Origin: Xaviernesmea oryzae
GTDB lineage: Bacteria; Pseudomonadota; Alphaproteobacteria; Rhizobiales; Rhizobiaceae
Reading direction: 5' to 3'
Length of the DNA stretch: 64,000 nucleotides
Assembly: GCF_900109605.1 (NCBI RefSeq)
Contig: NZ_FOAM01000007.1
Span: forward strand, 222,193 to 286,192
The position numbers and the translations under genes were made by a program. Below the pieces are notes generated by a model. It was not told the DNA's origin and made no database searches. It saw only the letters and a list, made by a program, of their open reading frames with translations. This document shows, piece after piece, positions 37,298 through 45,354 of this stretch (its first letter is position 1; the number at the start of each line of letters is the position of its first letter).

Positions 37298-38353
37298 TCA
37301 GTGGCGCCCATCGTTCAAATTGTAATGCATGATCGAGCCGTGACGGCCCGTGCGGTCGCGCTCCAGCGTGTAGACATCGCCTTCGAGCCCTTGGCTCACG
37401 GCGATGACGGCGTCGATTTCGGCAAGATCGTCGGCCCCAAGCGCGATTTCCATGATGCGGGCATTGGCGAGCGCATGGGTCTGGTTGCGCGCGCCGACGA
37501 TGACGGCGCCGACCTGCGGCTGGCGCAGCGTCCAGGCGCTGGCAATGGTGGCGATATCGCAGCCATGGCGGTCTGCGACCCGGCGCAGTGCGCCAAGCAG
37601 GGTCTGAAACAGGTCCCAGCCGCCGAAATCGTCGATGACAAGCTTGTATTTGACGAGCGAGCGGTTTTCGAGCGGCATTTCCGGCTGGGTAACGCCGAGC
37701 CATTTGTCGCTGAGGAAGCCGCCGGCGACCGAGCCGTAGCAGAGGAAGGTCAAGCCCTTCTCGGCGGCGAGCTGCGCCAGATGGCGGCTCGGTCGCTGGT
37801 CGAGCACCGAATATTGCAGCTGCTGGCTTACCAGCGGAATGCCGGCCTTCAGGATCTCGGCAATGTGCGGCGTGTCGAAATTGGTTGTGCCGACATGGCG
37901 GACCTTGCCTTCGCGCCGCAGCTCGTCCAGCCAGGACAGCGCGTCGAGATAGCCCGGCAAAGCATAGTCCCACCAATGGAACTGGACGAGATCCAGCCTG
38001 TCGGTCTTCAGCCGGACGAGCGATTGGTCGACGATGCCGGCAATATAGGCGCGGCTGATGGTGGCGAGCTTGTCGAGATCGGGCACCAGCTTGGTGTGCA
38101 CCTTCATGCCAGCCGCCACCTCCGCCCCGCGCGTCTTGTGCAGACGCTCGCGTGCCTGGCCGATCAGGTCCTCGACGCCGGTATAGATGTCGGCGCAGTC
38201 ATAGGTGGTGATGCCCGCATCGAAAGCGGCAATCAGATCGTCGACCGCCTGCGTCCGGTCGATCGCACCATGGCCACCGGCCAGCTGCCAGCCGCCGCGA
38301 ATGACGCGGGAGATGCGATAGCCGGGGGCGAGGGTAAAGCTCTTGTCGGTCAT
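37298..38353 (-). CDS. Aldo/keto reductase
   Basis: A 351-residue (beta/alpha)8 NADPH-dependent oxidoreductase. Recognisable family parts include 'FDAGITTYDCADIYTGVEDLIG' (Asp and Tyr of the catalytic tetrad), 'AGMKVHTKLVP' (Lys region), 'LVQFHWWDY' (His) and 'VGARNQTHALANARI' near the NADP site. It resembles the L-glyceraldehyde/L-fucose dehydrogenase-like AKRs rather than the sugar reductases with short loops. It lies between the TIGR04076-type gene and the binding-protein gene on the same strand with short spacers, so it probably acts on the transported compound or its product. Confidence 0.9.
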   Translation of the reverse strand: MTDKSFTLAPGYRISRVIRGGWQLAGGHGAIDRTQAVDDLIAAFDAGITTYDCADIYTGVEDLIGQARERLHKTRGAEVAAGMKVHTKLVPDLDKLATISRAYIAGIVDQSLVRLKTDRLDLVQFHWWDYALPGYLDALSWLDELRREGKVRHVGTTNFDTPHIAEILKAGIPLVSQQLQYSVLDQRPSRHLAQLAAEKGLTFLCYGSVAGGFLSDKWLGVTQPEMPLENRSLVKYKLVIDDFGGWDLFQTLLGALRRVADRHGCDIATIASAWTLRQPQVGAVIVGARNQTHALANARIMEIALGADDLAEIDAVIAVSQGLEGDVYTLERDRTGRHGSIMHYNLNDGRH

Positions 38354-38363
38354 GTCACTCTCT

Positions 38364-38735
38364 TCAGGGCGCGTCTGTCGATGCAGCATCCGAGGATGCC
38401 AAAGGCACTGCCGTGGTCGCCGCATGGCTGAAACGGCGTTTGCCGAGCCGAACGATTTTCAGCCGGCTGGCGCAGTTCGGATCGGGGCAGGCGATCTCGG
38501 CATCCGAGGTCATCCAGTCGTTGCGATGGGTTTCGCGCTGCTTGGCGGCGAGCAGCGGCAGCACGGCGGCGATGGAATAGATGGAGAAGCCCTGGCCGGG
38601 TGGCAGGCGTAGCATCTCGCCCTGCAGCTCGAAATGATCGCCGGGCTTGGCCCCGCAATAGATCGGCTTGCCCTCCGGGATCACGGCTTCGACGCGTAGG
38701 TCATAGAGTTCGAAAAAATCGTCATGTTCCGCCAT
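38364..38735 (-). CDS. TIGR04076 family small protein
   Basis: A 123-residue protein with a pattern I associate with the TIGR04076 family: 'VEAVIPEGKPIYCGAKPGDHFELQGEMLRLPPGQGFSIYSIAAVLPLLAAKQRETHRNDWMTSDAEIACPDPNCASRLKI'. It has Cys residues in the pairs CG...C-x4-C (CPDPNC), which could bind a metal. No signal peptide. Function unknown. The ATG at 38735 lies two bases after the stop of the gene in front; a TTG six bases earlier is an alternative. Found inside the GntR-transport operon; homologues are often seen in catabolic operons of this kind. Confidence 0.7.
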   Translation of the reverse strand: MAEHDDFFELYDLRVEAVIPEGKPIYCGAKPGDHFELQGEMLRLPPGQGFSIYSIAAVLPLLAAKQRETHRNDWMTSDAEIACPDPNCASRLKIVRLGKRRFSHAATTAVPLASSDAASTDAP

Positions 38736-38737
38736 GC

Positions 38738-39229
38738 TCAAGCATCCTTGCGGGCAAAGGTCACCTCGCAGGCGCCGCTGCGGCGGATGGCGTTGCAGGC
38801 GGCGGCGAGCGCCGGAAGGTCGGCTGCGGCCACCTGCGCCACCACGCTACCGGCAAGCCAGCCGATGGGAAACAGCATGCGTGCGCCCGGCCCATAGAAC
38901 AGGCCGATATCGAAGATCGGGTCCGGATTGCCGCCCCACATGCGCGCAGGCACATAGGCGAGTACGATATCGCCAGGCTGCGGGTTCAGCGTCGCGTTCT
39001 CGGGCGGCAGCGGCTTGGCATAATCGGCACCGGCAAGGTGTGCGGCGGGAACCGGACAGGAAATTTCCGGGCCCGTCCACATGGCATGCAGGCCCGGCAC
39101 CACCCGAGGGCTTTCGAGATAGGACCAGAGGAAGGCGGCATTTTCGGGCGCCTTGCCGTCCAGCAGCGGGGCGGCCAGATCGAGGCCGGAGCGGGGCTCG
39201 CGGATGGTGATGATGCGGGGTGCGGTCAA
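38738..39229 (-). CDS. DUF3830 (cyclophilin-like fold) family protein
   Basis: A 163-residue protein resembling the DUF3830 family, which has a cyclophilin-like fold: 'PENAAFLWSYLESPRVVPGLHAMWTGPEISCPVP' matches the N-terminal part, and 'PQPGDIVLAYVPARMWGGNP' plus 'DIGLFYGPGARMLFPIGWLAGSVVA' the core. A TTG start at 39229 with AGGACAGGACGC upstream gives the best family match. Members are often next to amidohydrolases and ABC importers; none has a proven reaction that I know. It is the first gene after the GntR regulator in this operon. Confidence 0.7.
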   Translation of the reverse strand: MTAPRIITIREPRSGLDLAAPLLDGKAPENAAFLWSYLESPRVVPGLHAMWTGPEISCPVPAAHLAGADYAKPLPPENATLNPQPGDIVLAYVPARMWGGNPDPIFDIGLFYGPGARMLFPIGWLAGSVVAQVAAADLPALAAACNAIRRSGACEVTFARKDA

Positions 39230-39252
39230 GCGTCCTGTCCTTCCTATGGGTC

Positions 39253-39969
39253 TTATGCCGCCGTCAGGCGTTGGCGCAGCGTCGTGAAGGGCCGGCTGAT
39301 ATCGGCGATCAGCGCCGCACGGGCGCGCCCGGCATCGCCAGCTTCCAGCGCTTCGACGATCGTGCGGTGATAATGGGTGGTGTCGGCCTCGCCGGTGGCG
39401 CTAAAGGCAAGCGCGGCCGCACGAATACAGGGGCCGGACTGCAGCCACAGGCTCTCGATCACCGGCATCAGCACAGCCGAGCCGCAATGACGGTAGATCT
39501 CGAAATGGAAACGATGGTTGAGCGTCATTTCCCGGTCGAAATCCTCGCGCTCGGCTTGGTCGCGTACGCTGTCCCATTCGCTGAGAATGGCCCGGATTGC
39601 GGCAGTGCCCCGCGCTTCGATACGCTCGGCCGCCAGCGCAATGGCCTCGCCCTCGATCATGGCCCGGGCGCGCAGCAGGTCATCCAGCCGCGCCAGCGTC
39701 ACAGGCGGCACGCGCACCGACCGGTTGGGCAAGGCTTCCAACGCGTTTTCGCTGACCAGACGGCCGATCGCCTCGCGAACCGGCATGGTGGACGTCTGCA
39801 ATTGATCGGCGAGCGCGCGGATCGTCAGCACGGTGCCGGGCTCGATCAGCCCCGACACCAGCGCGCGGCGCAGTTCGCCATAAACGCGGTCCTGCACGGT
39901 TTCGCGCTCGACAGGCACGAAAACCGGGCCTTCCTCGACACTCTCGCGTGGGGCTGCGACAAATTCCAT
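39253..39969 (-). CDS. GntR-family transcriptional regulator (FadR/FCD subfamily)
   Basis: A 238-residue regulator: winged helix at about 26-90 ('VYGELRRALVSGLIEPGTVLTIRALADQLQTSTMPVREAIGRLVSENALEALPNRSVRVPP') and an FCD domain with His/Asp metal-site residues ('NHRFHFEIYRHCG', 'HYHRTIVEALEAGD'). It is the first gene of the minus-strand operon that ends with the binding-protein gene, and it is divergent from the livGFHM-type operon. The 107-base gap holds palindromes fitting a FadR-type operator, so it probably controls both operons. Confidence 0.92.
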   Translation of the reverse strand: MEFVAAPRESVEEGPVFVPVERETVQDRVYGELRRALVSGLIEPGTVLTIRALADQLQTSTMPVREAIGRLVSENALEALPNRSVRVPPVTLARLDDLLRARAMIEGEAIALAAERIEARGTAAIRAILSEWDSVRDQAEREDFDREMTLNHRFHFEIYRHCGSAVLMPVIESLWLQSGPCIRAAALAFSATGEADTTHYHRTIVEALEAGDAGRARAALIADISRPFTTLRQRLTAA

Positions 39970-40013
39970 CTTTGGCGATCTTTCCTCTTGCGGGATGATT
40001 TAAGCCTCAATAA

Positions 40014-40038
40014 TTTGATCAAAGCAAGTGTGATCACA
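40014..40038. promoter_or_regulatory. Two TGATCA palindromes in the GntR/livG intergenic region (putative operator)
   Basis: TTTGATCAAA (40014-40023) and TGTGATCACA (40029-40038) are perfect 10-base palindromes with centres 15 bases apart; a further half site AGATCAAA follows. TNNTGATCANNA-like cores are common for GntR FCD operators. They lie midway between the divergent start codons and would cover both promoters. Confidence 0.65.
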
Positions 40039-40076
40039 GATCAAAAAATAAAAATAAGCTTCGAGGGGTTTCGAGC

Positions 40077-40862
40077 ATGACCACAGCCGATGCGGGCCCG
40101 CCGCCCGTGCTCAGCGTGCGCCAGGTGTCCAAGCGTTACGGCGGACTGACGGCTGTCGACGCCATGTCGTTCGAGGTGAGGCCGGGGGAGATCTTAGGCC
40201 TGATCGGCCCGAACGGTGCGGGAAAGACGACCATGTTCGACCTGGTCGCCGGCAGCGTGGCTCCGAGCTCCGGGCAGATCCTGATCGGCAAGGATGACGT
40301 CTCGCGCGAATCCGCCCATCGCCGGATCGGCCGCGGGCTGGCCCGGACCTTCCAGATCCCAAAGCCGTTTCCCGAACTCTCCCTGCTGGAAAATGTGCTG
40401 CTGGCGCGGCAGGGCCAGGCCGGAGAGCAGCTCTTCGCCAATTTCCTGATGCCAGGCCGAGTACGGGCGCAGGAGGCGGCGGCGCGCGAGAAGGCCATGG
40501 AGCTTCTCGATTTCGTGCTGTTGAAGCGGCTGGCGCATGAGCCTGCGCGGGTGCTCTCCGGCGGCCAGCGCAAGCTTCTGGAACTCGCACGCGTGATGAT
40601 GGCGGAGCCGGCGATCATTCTTCTGGACGAACCGGCGGCCGGTGTGAATGCCAGCCTGCTCGAGGTGATCATCGACCGTATCCGCGCCATCAACGAGACC
40701 GGCGTCACCTTCCTCCTGATCGAGCACAATATCGATATGGTCAGCCGCCTCTGCCACCGCGTGCTGGTGATGGCGAGCGGACAATTGCTCTGCGAAGGCA
40801 CACCCGACGCCGTCAGCCAGGATCCGCGCGTGATTGAGGCCTATCTCGGAGGCGCGGCATGA
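40077..40862 (+). CDS. Branched-chain amino acid-type ABC transporter ATP-binding protein (LivG-like)
   Basis: A 261-residue ATPase. Walker A is GPNGAGKTT (about 43-51), the ABC signature is LSGGQRK and Walker B is [12 protein letters not shown]; the C-terminus 'VIEAYLGG' is the LivG-type ending. With the LivF-like protein it energises import. First gene of a four-gene operon (G-F-H-M), each overlapping the next by one to four bases. The starting ATG follows GAGGGGTTTCGAGC. Confidence 0.94.
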   Translation: MTTADAGPPPVLSVRQVSKRYGGLTAVDAMSFEVRPGEILGLIGPNGAGKTTMFDLVAGSVAPSSGQILIGKDDVSRESAHRRIGRGLARTFQIPKPFPELSLLENVLLARQGQAGEQLFANFLMPGRVRAQEAAAREKAMELLDFVLLKRLAHEPARVLSGGQRKLLELARVMMAEPAIILLDEPAAGVNASLLEVIIDRIRAINETGVTFLLIEHNIDMVSRLCHRVLVMASGQLLCEGTPDAVSQDPRVIEAYLGGAA

Positions 40863-41629
40863 CCAGGACCGTTTTGAGCGTGACCGATCTCGTCGCCGGC
40901 TATGAGCCCGGCGTGCCGATCGTGCGCGGCGCAAGCCTGACGGTGCGCGAGGGCGAAATCGTCGTGGTGCTCGGCCCCAATGGGGCGGGCAAGTCGAGTT
41001 TCATCAAGGCGATCGCCGGGCTTGTGCCGATTTTTTCCGGGACGGTGATGCTGGATGACGAGGAGATCACCAAGGTGCCCGCCCATCAGTTGGTGCGCCG
41101 GGGCCTCGCCTTCGTGCCGCAGACGGAAAACATCTTTCCGCTGATGAGCGTGGAGGACAATCTGAAGGTGGCGGGCGGCATGCTCGACCGGCGTGATATG
41201 ACCGGCCGGATCGAAGAGATGTATGGGCTTTTCCCCGATCTCAGGGACAAGCGCCGCATTGCCGCCGGCAATCTTTCCGGCGGGCAGCGGCAGATGGTGG
41301 CTGTCGCCCGCGCCCTGATGGTGCGGCCCAAGCTCCTGGTGCTGGACGAGCCGTCCGCCGGCCTCTCGCCGAAATTCGTTTCCATGGTCTTCCACATGCT
41401 AGCCGATATCCGCAAGGCCGGCGTGACCATTCTCCTCGTGGAGCAGAATGCGAAAGCGGCGCTGGCCATCGGCGACCGGGCCTGCGTGCTGGTCGAAGGG
41501 CGCAATGCGCATGAGGGCAGGGCGGATGCATTGTGGGACGATCCCGTGGTGGCCGAGCTCTATCTTGGCCGCCGCCATGCGGCCGGACCATCCGCATCTG
41601 ACAAGCCCATGCCGGAGGCCCAGCCATGA
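40859..41629 (+). CDS. Branched-chain amino acid-type ABC transporter ATP-binding protein (LivF-like)
   Basis: A 256-residue ATPase. Walker A is GPNGAGKSS, the signature LSGGQRQ and Walker B LLVLDEPSAGLSP, with the LivF hallmark 'LVEQNAKAALAIGDRACVL'. The C-terminal tail (about 240-256) is Pro/Ser/Ala-rich and slightly longer than usual. The ATG overlaps the livG-like stop and its own stop overlaps the next gene, so the four transporter subunits are coupled. Confidence 0.94.
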   Translation: MTRTVLSVTDLVAGYEPGVPIVRGASLTVREGEIVVVLGPNGAGKSSFIKAIAGLVPIFSGTVMLDDEEITKVPAHQLVRRGLAFVPQTENIFPLMSVEDNLKVAGGMLDRRDMTGRIEEMYGLFPDLRDKRRIAAGNLSGGQRQMVAVARALMVRPKLLVLDEPSAGLSPKFVSMVFHMLADIRKAGVTILLVEQNAKAALAIGDRACVLVEGRNAHEGRADALWDDPVVAELYLGRRHAAGPSASDKPMPEAQP

Positions 41630-42534
41630 ATCCGCAATTTCTCATCGATGGCTTGCTCACCGGCTCGATGATCGGGCTCGGCGCCATCGGCGTTACGCTG
41701 ACCTATTCGATCCTGCGCTTTTCCAATTTCGCCCATGGCGATCTCATGGCCTGGGGCACCTATGCGACGCTCCTGATCGTCGGCGCCATCACCGCGCTGT
41801 TCGGCAAGGTCGCGCCCTTTTCGCCGCTGTCCTTCGGCTGGCCGCTGATGCTCGCGCTCGCGCTCGCCATGGTGGTGACGGGCGGACTGGCGCTGCTGCT
41901 CGACCGCATCCTTTTTTCCCGCCTGCGCGCCAAGGGGCAGATGATCATCGTCGTCATGGCCAGTTTCGGCGCCTCCATGGCGCTGCGCAACATGCTGGAA
42001 TTTCTCTTCACCTCGCGGCCTGCCTATTTCAGCCGCGCGATCCAGATTGCCATGCCTGTCGGCTTCGGCCTGCGCATTACGCCCGACCAGATCGCGCTTC
42101 TCATCCTGACCGCCGTTCTGGTCACCTTAGTGCATCTGATCATGACGCGGAGCCGCATCGGGCGGGAAATGCGGGCCGTCAGCCAGAACCCGGCGCTCGC
42201 GCGCGTCGCCGGCATCGATGTCGCGCGCGTGGTGCGCTTCACCTGGCTGATCGGGGGGGCTTTGGCCTGTGTGGCCGGCGTGATGATCGGCGTGCTCGTG
42301 CAGATCCGCCCGCTGATGGGCTTCGACATGCTGCTGCCGATCTTCGCGGCCGCCATTCTCGGCGGCATCGGCTCCGTGCCGGGGGCGGTGCTCGGCGGGC
42401 TGATCATCGGCCTCAGCGAGGCGGCGGCGGTGCAGATCGTCGGCGCGGAATGGCGCGCGGCCGTGGCCTTCCTCATTCTCATGGCGGTGCTCTTCATCCG
42501 GCCGATCGGCCTCTTCGGCGTGAAGGAACGATAA
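41626..42534 (+). CDS. Branched-chain amino acid-type ABC transporter permease (LivH-like)
   Basis: A 302-residue inner-membrane permease with about eight helices. 'GAIGVTLTYSILRFSNFAHGDLMAWG' near the N-terminus and 'MRAVSQNPALARVAGIDVARVVRFTW' in the cytoplasmic loop are characteristic of LivH. It pairs with the LivM-like protein encoded next, overlapping by one base (TAATG). Confidence 0.94.
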   Translation: MNPQFLIDGLLTGSMIGLGAIGVTLTYSILRFSNFAHGDLMAWGTYATLLIVGAITALFGKVAPFSPLSFGWPLMLALALAMVVTGGLALLLDRILFSRLRAKGQMIIVVMASFGASMALRNMLEFLFTSRPAYFSRAIQIAMPVGFGLRITPDQIALLILTAVLVTLVHLIMTRSRIGREMRAVSQNPALARVAGIDVARVVRFTWLIGGALACVAGVMIGVLVQIRPLMGFDMLLPIFAAAILGGIGSVPGAVLGGLIIGLSEAAAVQIVGAEWRAAVAFLILMAVLFIRPIGLFGVKER

Positions 42535-43466
42535 TGGAACTCCTGTCTTACGCGGCTTTCTTCCTGACCACGGCGCTGGTTTTCGCGTTGATCACGCTGG
42601 GGCTGAACCTGCAATGGGGGCTCACCGGCCTGTTCAATGTCGGCGTCGCCGGCTTCGTCGCGGTCGGCGCTTATGTTTCGGCCATTCTGACGACGCCGGA
42701 CGATGCCGCGCGCATTGGCGGTTTTGCCCTGCCGCTGCCGCTTGGCTGGCTGGCGGCCATGCTGGCTGCCGGCCTTGTCGCGGCCATTGTCGGCGTGGCG
42801 ACCCTTCGGCTGAAATCCGACTATCTGGCGATTACCACCTTCGGCGTGGCCGTCGTGGTGCAGCTCGTGGCGCTCAACGCTCAGGGCCTGACCGGGGGCC
42901 CTTTCGGCATCGGCTTCATTCCGCGTCCCTTCGCTACGCTGGCCGAGACGCCGTTGATCTTCAACCTCGCCAATCTCGCCGTGGTCGCGCTCGTCACATT
43001 GCTGGTCTATCTGGCGCTGGAGCATCTGGCGAAGAGCCCCTGGGGCCGGGTGCTCAAGGCCCTGCGCGAGGATGAACGTGCGGCGATTTCGCTGGGCAAA
43101 AGCGCCCGCTTCTACCGTGTGCAGGCCTTCGCGCTCGGTGGAGCGGTCATGGGGCTGGCTGGCGCGGTTCAGGCGCATTTCATCGGCTTCATCGCCCCGG
43201 AAAACTATCTGCCGACGCTGACCTTCCAGGTCTGGACCATGCTGATCGTCGGCGGCTCCGGCTCCAATCGCGGTGCCGTGCTCGGTTCCATTCTGGTCTG
43301 GGCCATCTGGGTCGGCTCCGGCACCTTCGTCGCTGCCTTCGTGCCCACCGATCAGCAAGCCCGCGCCGCGGCCCTGCAGATTGTCGCCATCGGCGTCATG
43401 CTCTGCCTCATCCTCCTGCTCCGCCCCTCTGGCCTGCTCCGGGCGCGGGTGCCGCGGGAGGGATGA
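42534..43466 (+). CDS. Branched-chain amino acid-type ABC transporter permease (LivM-like)
   Basis: A 310-residue inner-membrane permease. 'ALITLGLNLQWGLTGLFNVGVAGFVAVGAYVSAIL' is the LivM N-terminal signature and 'LKALREDERAAISLGKSARFYRVQAFALGGAVMGLAGA' its cytoplasmic loop. The start at 42534 is preferred because it overlaps the previous stop and gives a normal N-terminus; longer upstream frames are shadows. Last gene of the transporter operon. Confidence 0.94.
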   Translation: MELLSYAAFFLTTALVFALITLGLNLQWGLTGLFNVGVAGFVAVGAYVSAILTTPDDAARIGGFALPLPLGWLAAMLAAGLVAAIVGVATLRLKSDYLAITTFGVAVVVQLVALNAQGLTGGPFGIGFIPRPFATLAETPLIFNLANLAVVALVTLLVYLALEHLAKSPWGRVLKALREDERAAISLGKSARFYRVQAFALGGAVMGLAGAVQAHFIGFIAPENYLPTLTFQVWTMLIVGGSGSNRGAVLGSILVWAIWVGSGTFVAAFVPTDQQARAAALQIVAIGVMLCLILLLRPSGLLRARVPREG

Positions 43467-43552
43467 GTGTCTCGCCATTCGCTTGTGCTTGCGCTATCAT
43501 GAGCAAATGCTGAACATGACCACGACTGGTGGCGACTGACATGAGGACGGCC

Positions 43553-43996
43553 ATGAACGACTATGTCGATGTTCTGGAAGATTGGCATCCAGCGCCTGTC
43601 GCTCGGGAGCGCGTCGAAGCGCAGACGCAAGCATGGCTGAGCGCTGTCGATGCCTTGTTCGCGCAGATCAGCGCTTGGGCAAGGGGTCATGGCTGGCACG
43701 TTGATCCCGACGGAAGCACAATGCTGGACGAGGAAATGATGCAGGCGGCCGCCGTCGAGGCGACGGCTCAGCCGGTTCTGCGCATAGAGAAAGATGGCCT
43801 TTTTGCATTGTTCAAGCCGAAGAGCCCTTGGGTGATCGGCGCGCGGGGCCGTATCGACCTCTACACGTCCGCGAACGTGTTCCTGCTTCTTGATCTCGGC
43901 CCACAGGACGGGGACGCCGAGTGGCATCTGCTGCATCCAACCAAACAGGACCGTGGCGTTCCCTTCACGCCGGAGCTGATTGGCACTCTGGTGTAG
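43553..43996 (+). CDS. Hypothetical protein, first of a two-gene cassette
   Basis: A 147-residue soluble acidic protein with no domain I recognise. A helical N-terminal half (about 1-85, with 'HPAPVARERVEAQTQAWLSAVDALFAQISAWARGHGWHV') is followed by a beta-rich half ('QPVLRIEKDGLFALFKPKSPWVIGARGRIDLYTSANVFLLLDLG'). The start is set at the ATG preceded by GAGGACGGCC; an ATG four codons earlier is possible. Its stop lies one base before the start of the HEPN-like gene, so the two are one unit. Codon use is less GC-biased than in the flanking transporter genes. I cannot assign a function; it could be the partner of the downstream protein. Confidence 0.7.
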   Translation: MNDYVDVLEDWHPAPVARERVEAQTQAWLSAVDALFAQISAWARGHGWHVDPDGSTMLDEEMMQAAAVEATAQPVLRIEKDGLFALFKPKSPWVIGARGRIDLYTSANVFLLLDLGPQDGDAEWHLLHPTKQDRGVPFTPELIGTLV

Positions 43997-43997
43997 C

Positions 43998-44453
43998 ATG
44001 CGGCATTTGCCCGAACTTGAAGCCGGATATGATTGGTTCTTCAATCAATATAGGATTGAGGCTGAGCGCTGCACCAGTCGAGGCGATGTTGAAGGCATTG
44101 AGAGACTGGATGCAAAAAGGGATGTCTTGGAACGCAGCATCTTGGTGCTGATGTTCGGACAGTTCGAACAGGCGGTGAACAGGACGTTCGAGGCGGCGCT
44201 CGAGAGCCGCCTCAGCAATCCCGACTGGCGCCATCGACGCGGATGGGACATTTCAGCTCTGAGAGGACGTAAAGTTGCCTTCGAGACGAAGCTTGCTCTC
44301 GTTCTCGACAGCCGGCATCCCGCCTTCTCCGAGATCATGAGGACCTATGCCATCCGCAATCATTGCGCTCACGGCGGCATGAGCCAAGCTATTGGTTCGA
44401 TTGGTGCTCTGCTTGCCAATCTTTACAGCTGGAGAGTCCTTTTAACGCACTGA
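43998..44453 (+). CDS. HEPN-like protein, second of a two-gene cassette
   Basis: A 151-residue all-helical protein. Residues near 118-124 read RNHCAHG, a match to the HEPN RNase motif R-x4-6-H (here R-x4-H), preceded by a helix with 'KLALVLDSRHPAFSEIMRTYAI'. The first two thirds are long amphipathic helices ('KRDVLERSILVLMFGQFEQAVNRTFEAALESRL'), as in HEPN four-helix bundles. HEPN proteins are typical of toxin-antitoxin, CRISPR and other defence or stress systems, but many are inactive structural relatives. Its ATG follows the upstream stop by one base. Without a profile search the HEPN call is a reading of the motif and helicity, not proof. Confidence 0.6.
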   Translation: MRHLPELEAGYDWFFNQYRIEAERCTSRGDVEGIERLDAKRDVLERSILVLMFGQFEQAVNRTFEAALESRLSNPDWRHRRGWDISALRGRKVAFETKLALVLDSRHPAFSEIMRTYAIRNHCAHGGMSQAIGSIGALLANLYSWRVLLTH

Positions 44454-44460
44454 GTTCTGT

Positions 44461-45216
44461 TTAAGTGCTCTCGCTTTCCTGCGTCTTGCTGATCGATTCA
44501 CGCACGACCCCATAGGTGCTGCCCCAGCGGTCGGTCATGTCGCAGCGGATGTCCCAGAGTTCCGGGAAGAAGCGGTGGCGGGCGCCGGCCTGGAGGAGGT
44601 CGACGGGGCGGCCCTTCAGTGAGCGCGAGCCCAACCCGATCGAGCGGTGGATCAGATAGACGTGATGGGCGCGGAATTTCTGAAACAGCTCGTCATATTC
44701 GATCAGCGCTTCGGCCACGACATAGCTATCGCCATGATCATAGCTGTTGTCATAGATATCGGCCACCGTCAGGCCGGGACGATCGAGATAATGCGTCTTG
44801 AAGCTCTGCCAGATGTCGCCGGGCATCCGTAGCAGCAGTTTGAAGCCCGGTGATTCCTGCCCCGATCCATTGCCGAGCTGAAGACGGATTTCCTGATATT
44901 CGCGCGGAGACATGGTTTCCAGCAGGCTGAGCTGGCTGGTCATCATCCGCATGAGCTGGTGCACGCGCCCCATCAGCGTCACGACCCGGTGGGTGTGCCG
45001 CTGCTCCATATGGTCCATGACCTCCACCAGCGTATAGGCCATGAGCTTCATCCAGAGCTCTTCCACTTGGTGGACGATCTGGAACTGCAGTTCATCGGCG
45101 TTCGCCATATCGGCAAGCGGCTTCTGACAGGCCAGCAGTCTATCGACCTGCAGATAGACGCCGTAGTCCAGCATGACAGGCGTCTCGATCTTCTCGTGAT
45201 AGGGCGTCTTGTCCAT
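44461..45216 (-). CDS. Tryptophan 2,3-dioxygenase family heme enzyme (divergent)
   Basis: A 251-residue all-helical protein with TDO landmarks: 'FQIVHQVEELWMKL' (distal His49), 'EIRLQLGNGSG' (Arg111 and GSG at 117-119) and 'HHVYLIHRSIG', where His185 fits the axial heme position eight residues before the Ile-Gly. The usual GTGG substrate loop that follows is replaced by 'LGSRSLKGRPVDLLQ', so substrate or reaction may differ from L-tryptophan to N-formylkynurenine. No kynurenine-pathway genes are nearby. The start is set by AAGGGGA upstream of the ATG at 45216. It is divergent from an Lrp-type regulator across 138 bases. Confidence 0.85.
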   Translation of the reverse strand: MDKTPYHEKIETPVMLDYGVYLQVDRLLACQKPLADMANADELQFQIVHQVEELWMKLMAYTLVEVMDHMEQRHTHRVVTLMGRVHQLMRMMTSQLSLLETMSPREYQEIRLQLGNGSGQESPGFKLLLRMPGDIWQSFKTHYLDRPGLTVADIYDNSYDHGDSYVVAEALIEYDELFQKFRAHHVYLIHRSIGLGSRSLKGRPVDLLQAGARHRFFPELWDIRCDMTDRWGSTYGVVRESISKTQESEST

Positions 45217-45275
45217 CGCGCGGTCCCCTTTTTGATCAAAGAATTTGGTGGGATGCAGTCTAACGCAGCAGTGCG

Positions 45276-45290
45276 CGAACATTGTTTTCG
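45276..45290. promoter_or_regulatory. Imperfect palindrome CGAACATTGTTTTCG between TDO-like and Lrp genes
   Basis: A 15-base near-palindrome (five of the seven outer pairs match) lies in the divergent promoter region and is AT-richer than its surroundings. Lrp/AsnC regulators bind such short inverted repeats, so it is a candidate operator for the gene at 45355. Confidence 0.4.
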
Positions 45291-45354
45291 ATCGATAGGT
45301 GACATGCGTATTTCGGAGTATGATGTCATCTTGATCCGCTCAAAGGGAGAACGA

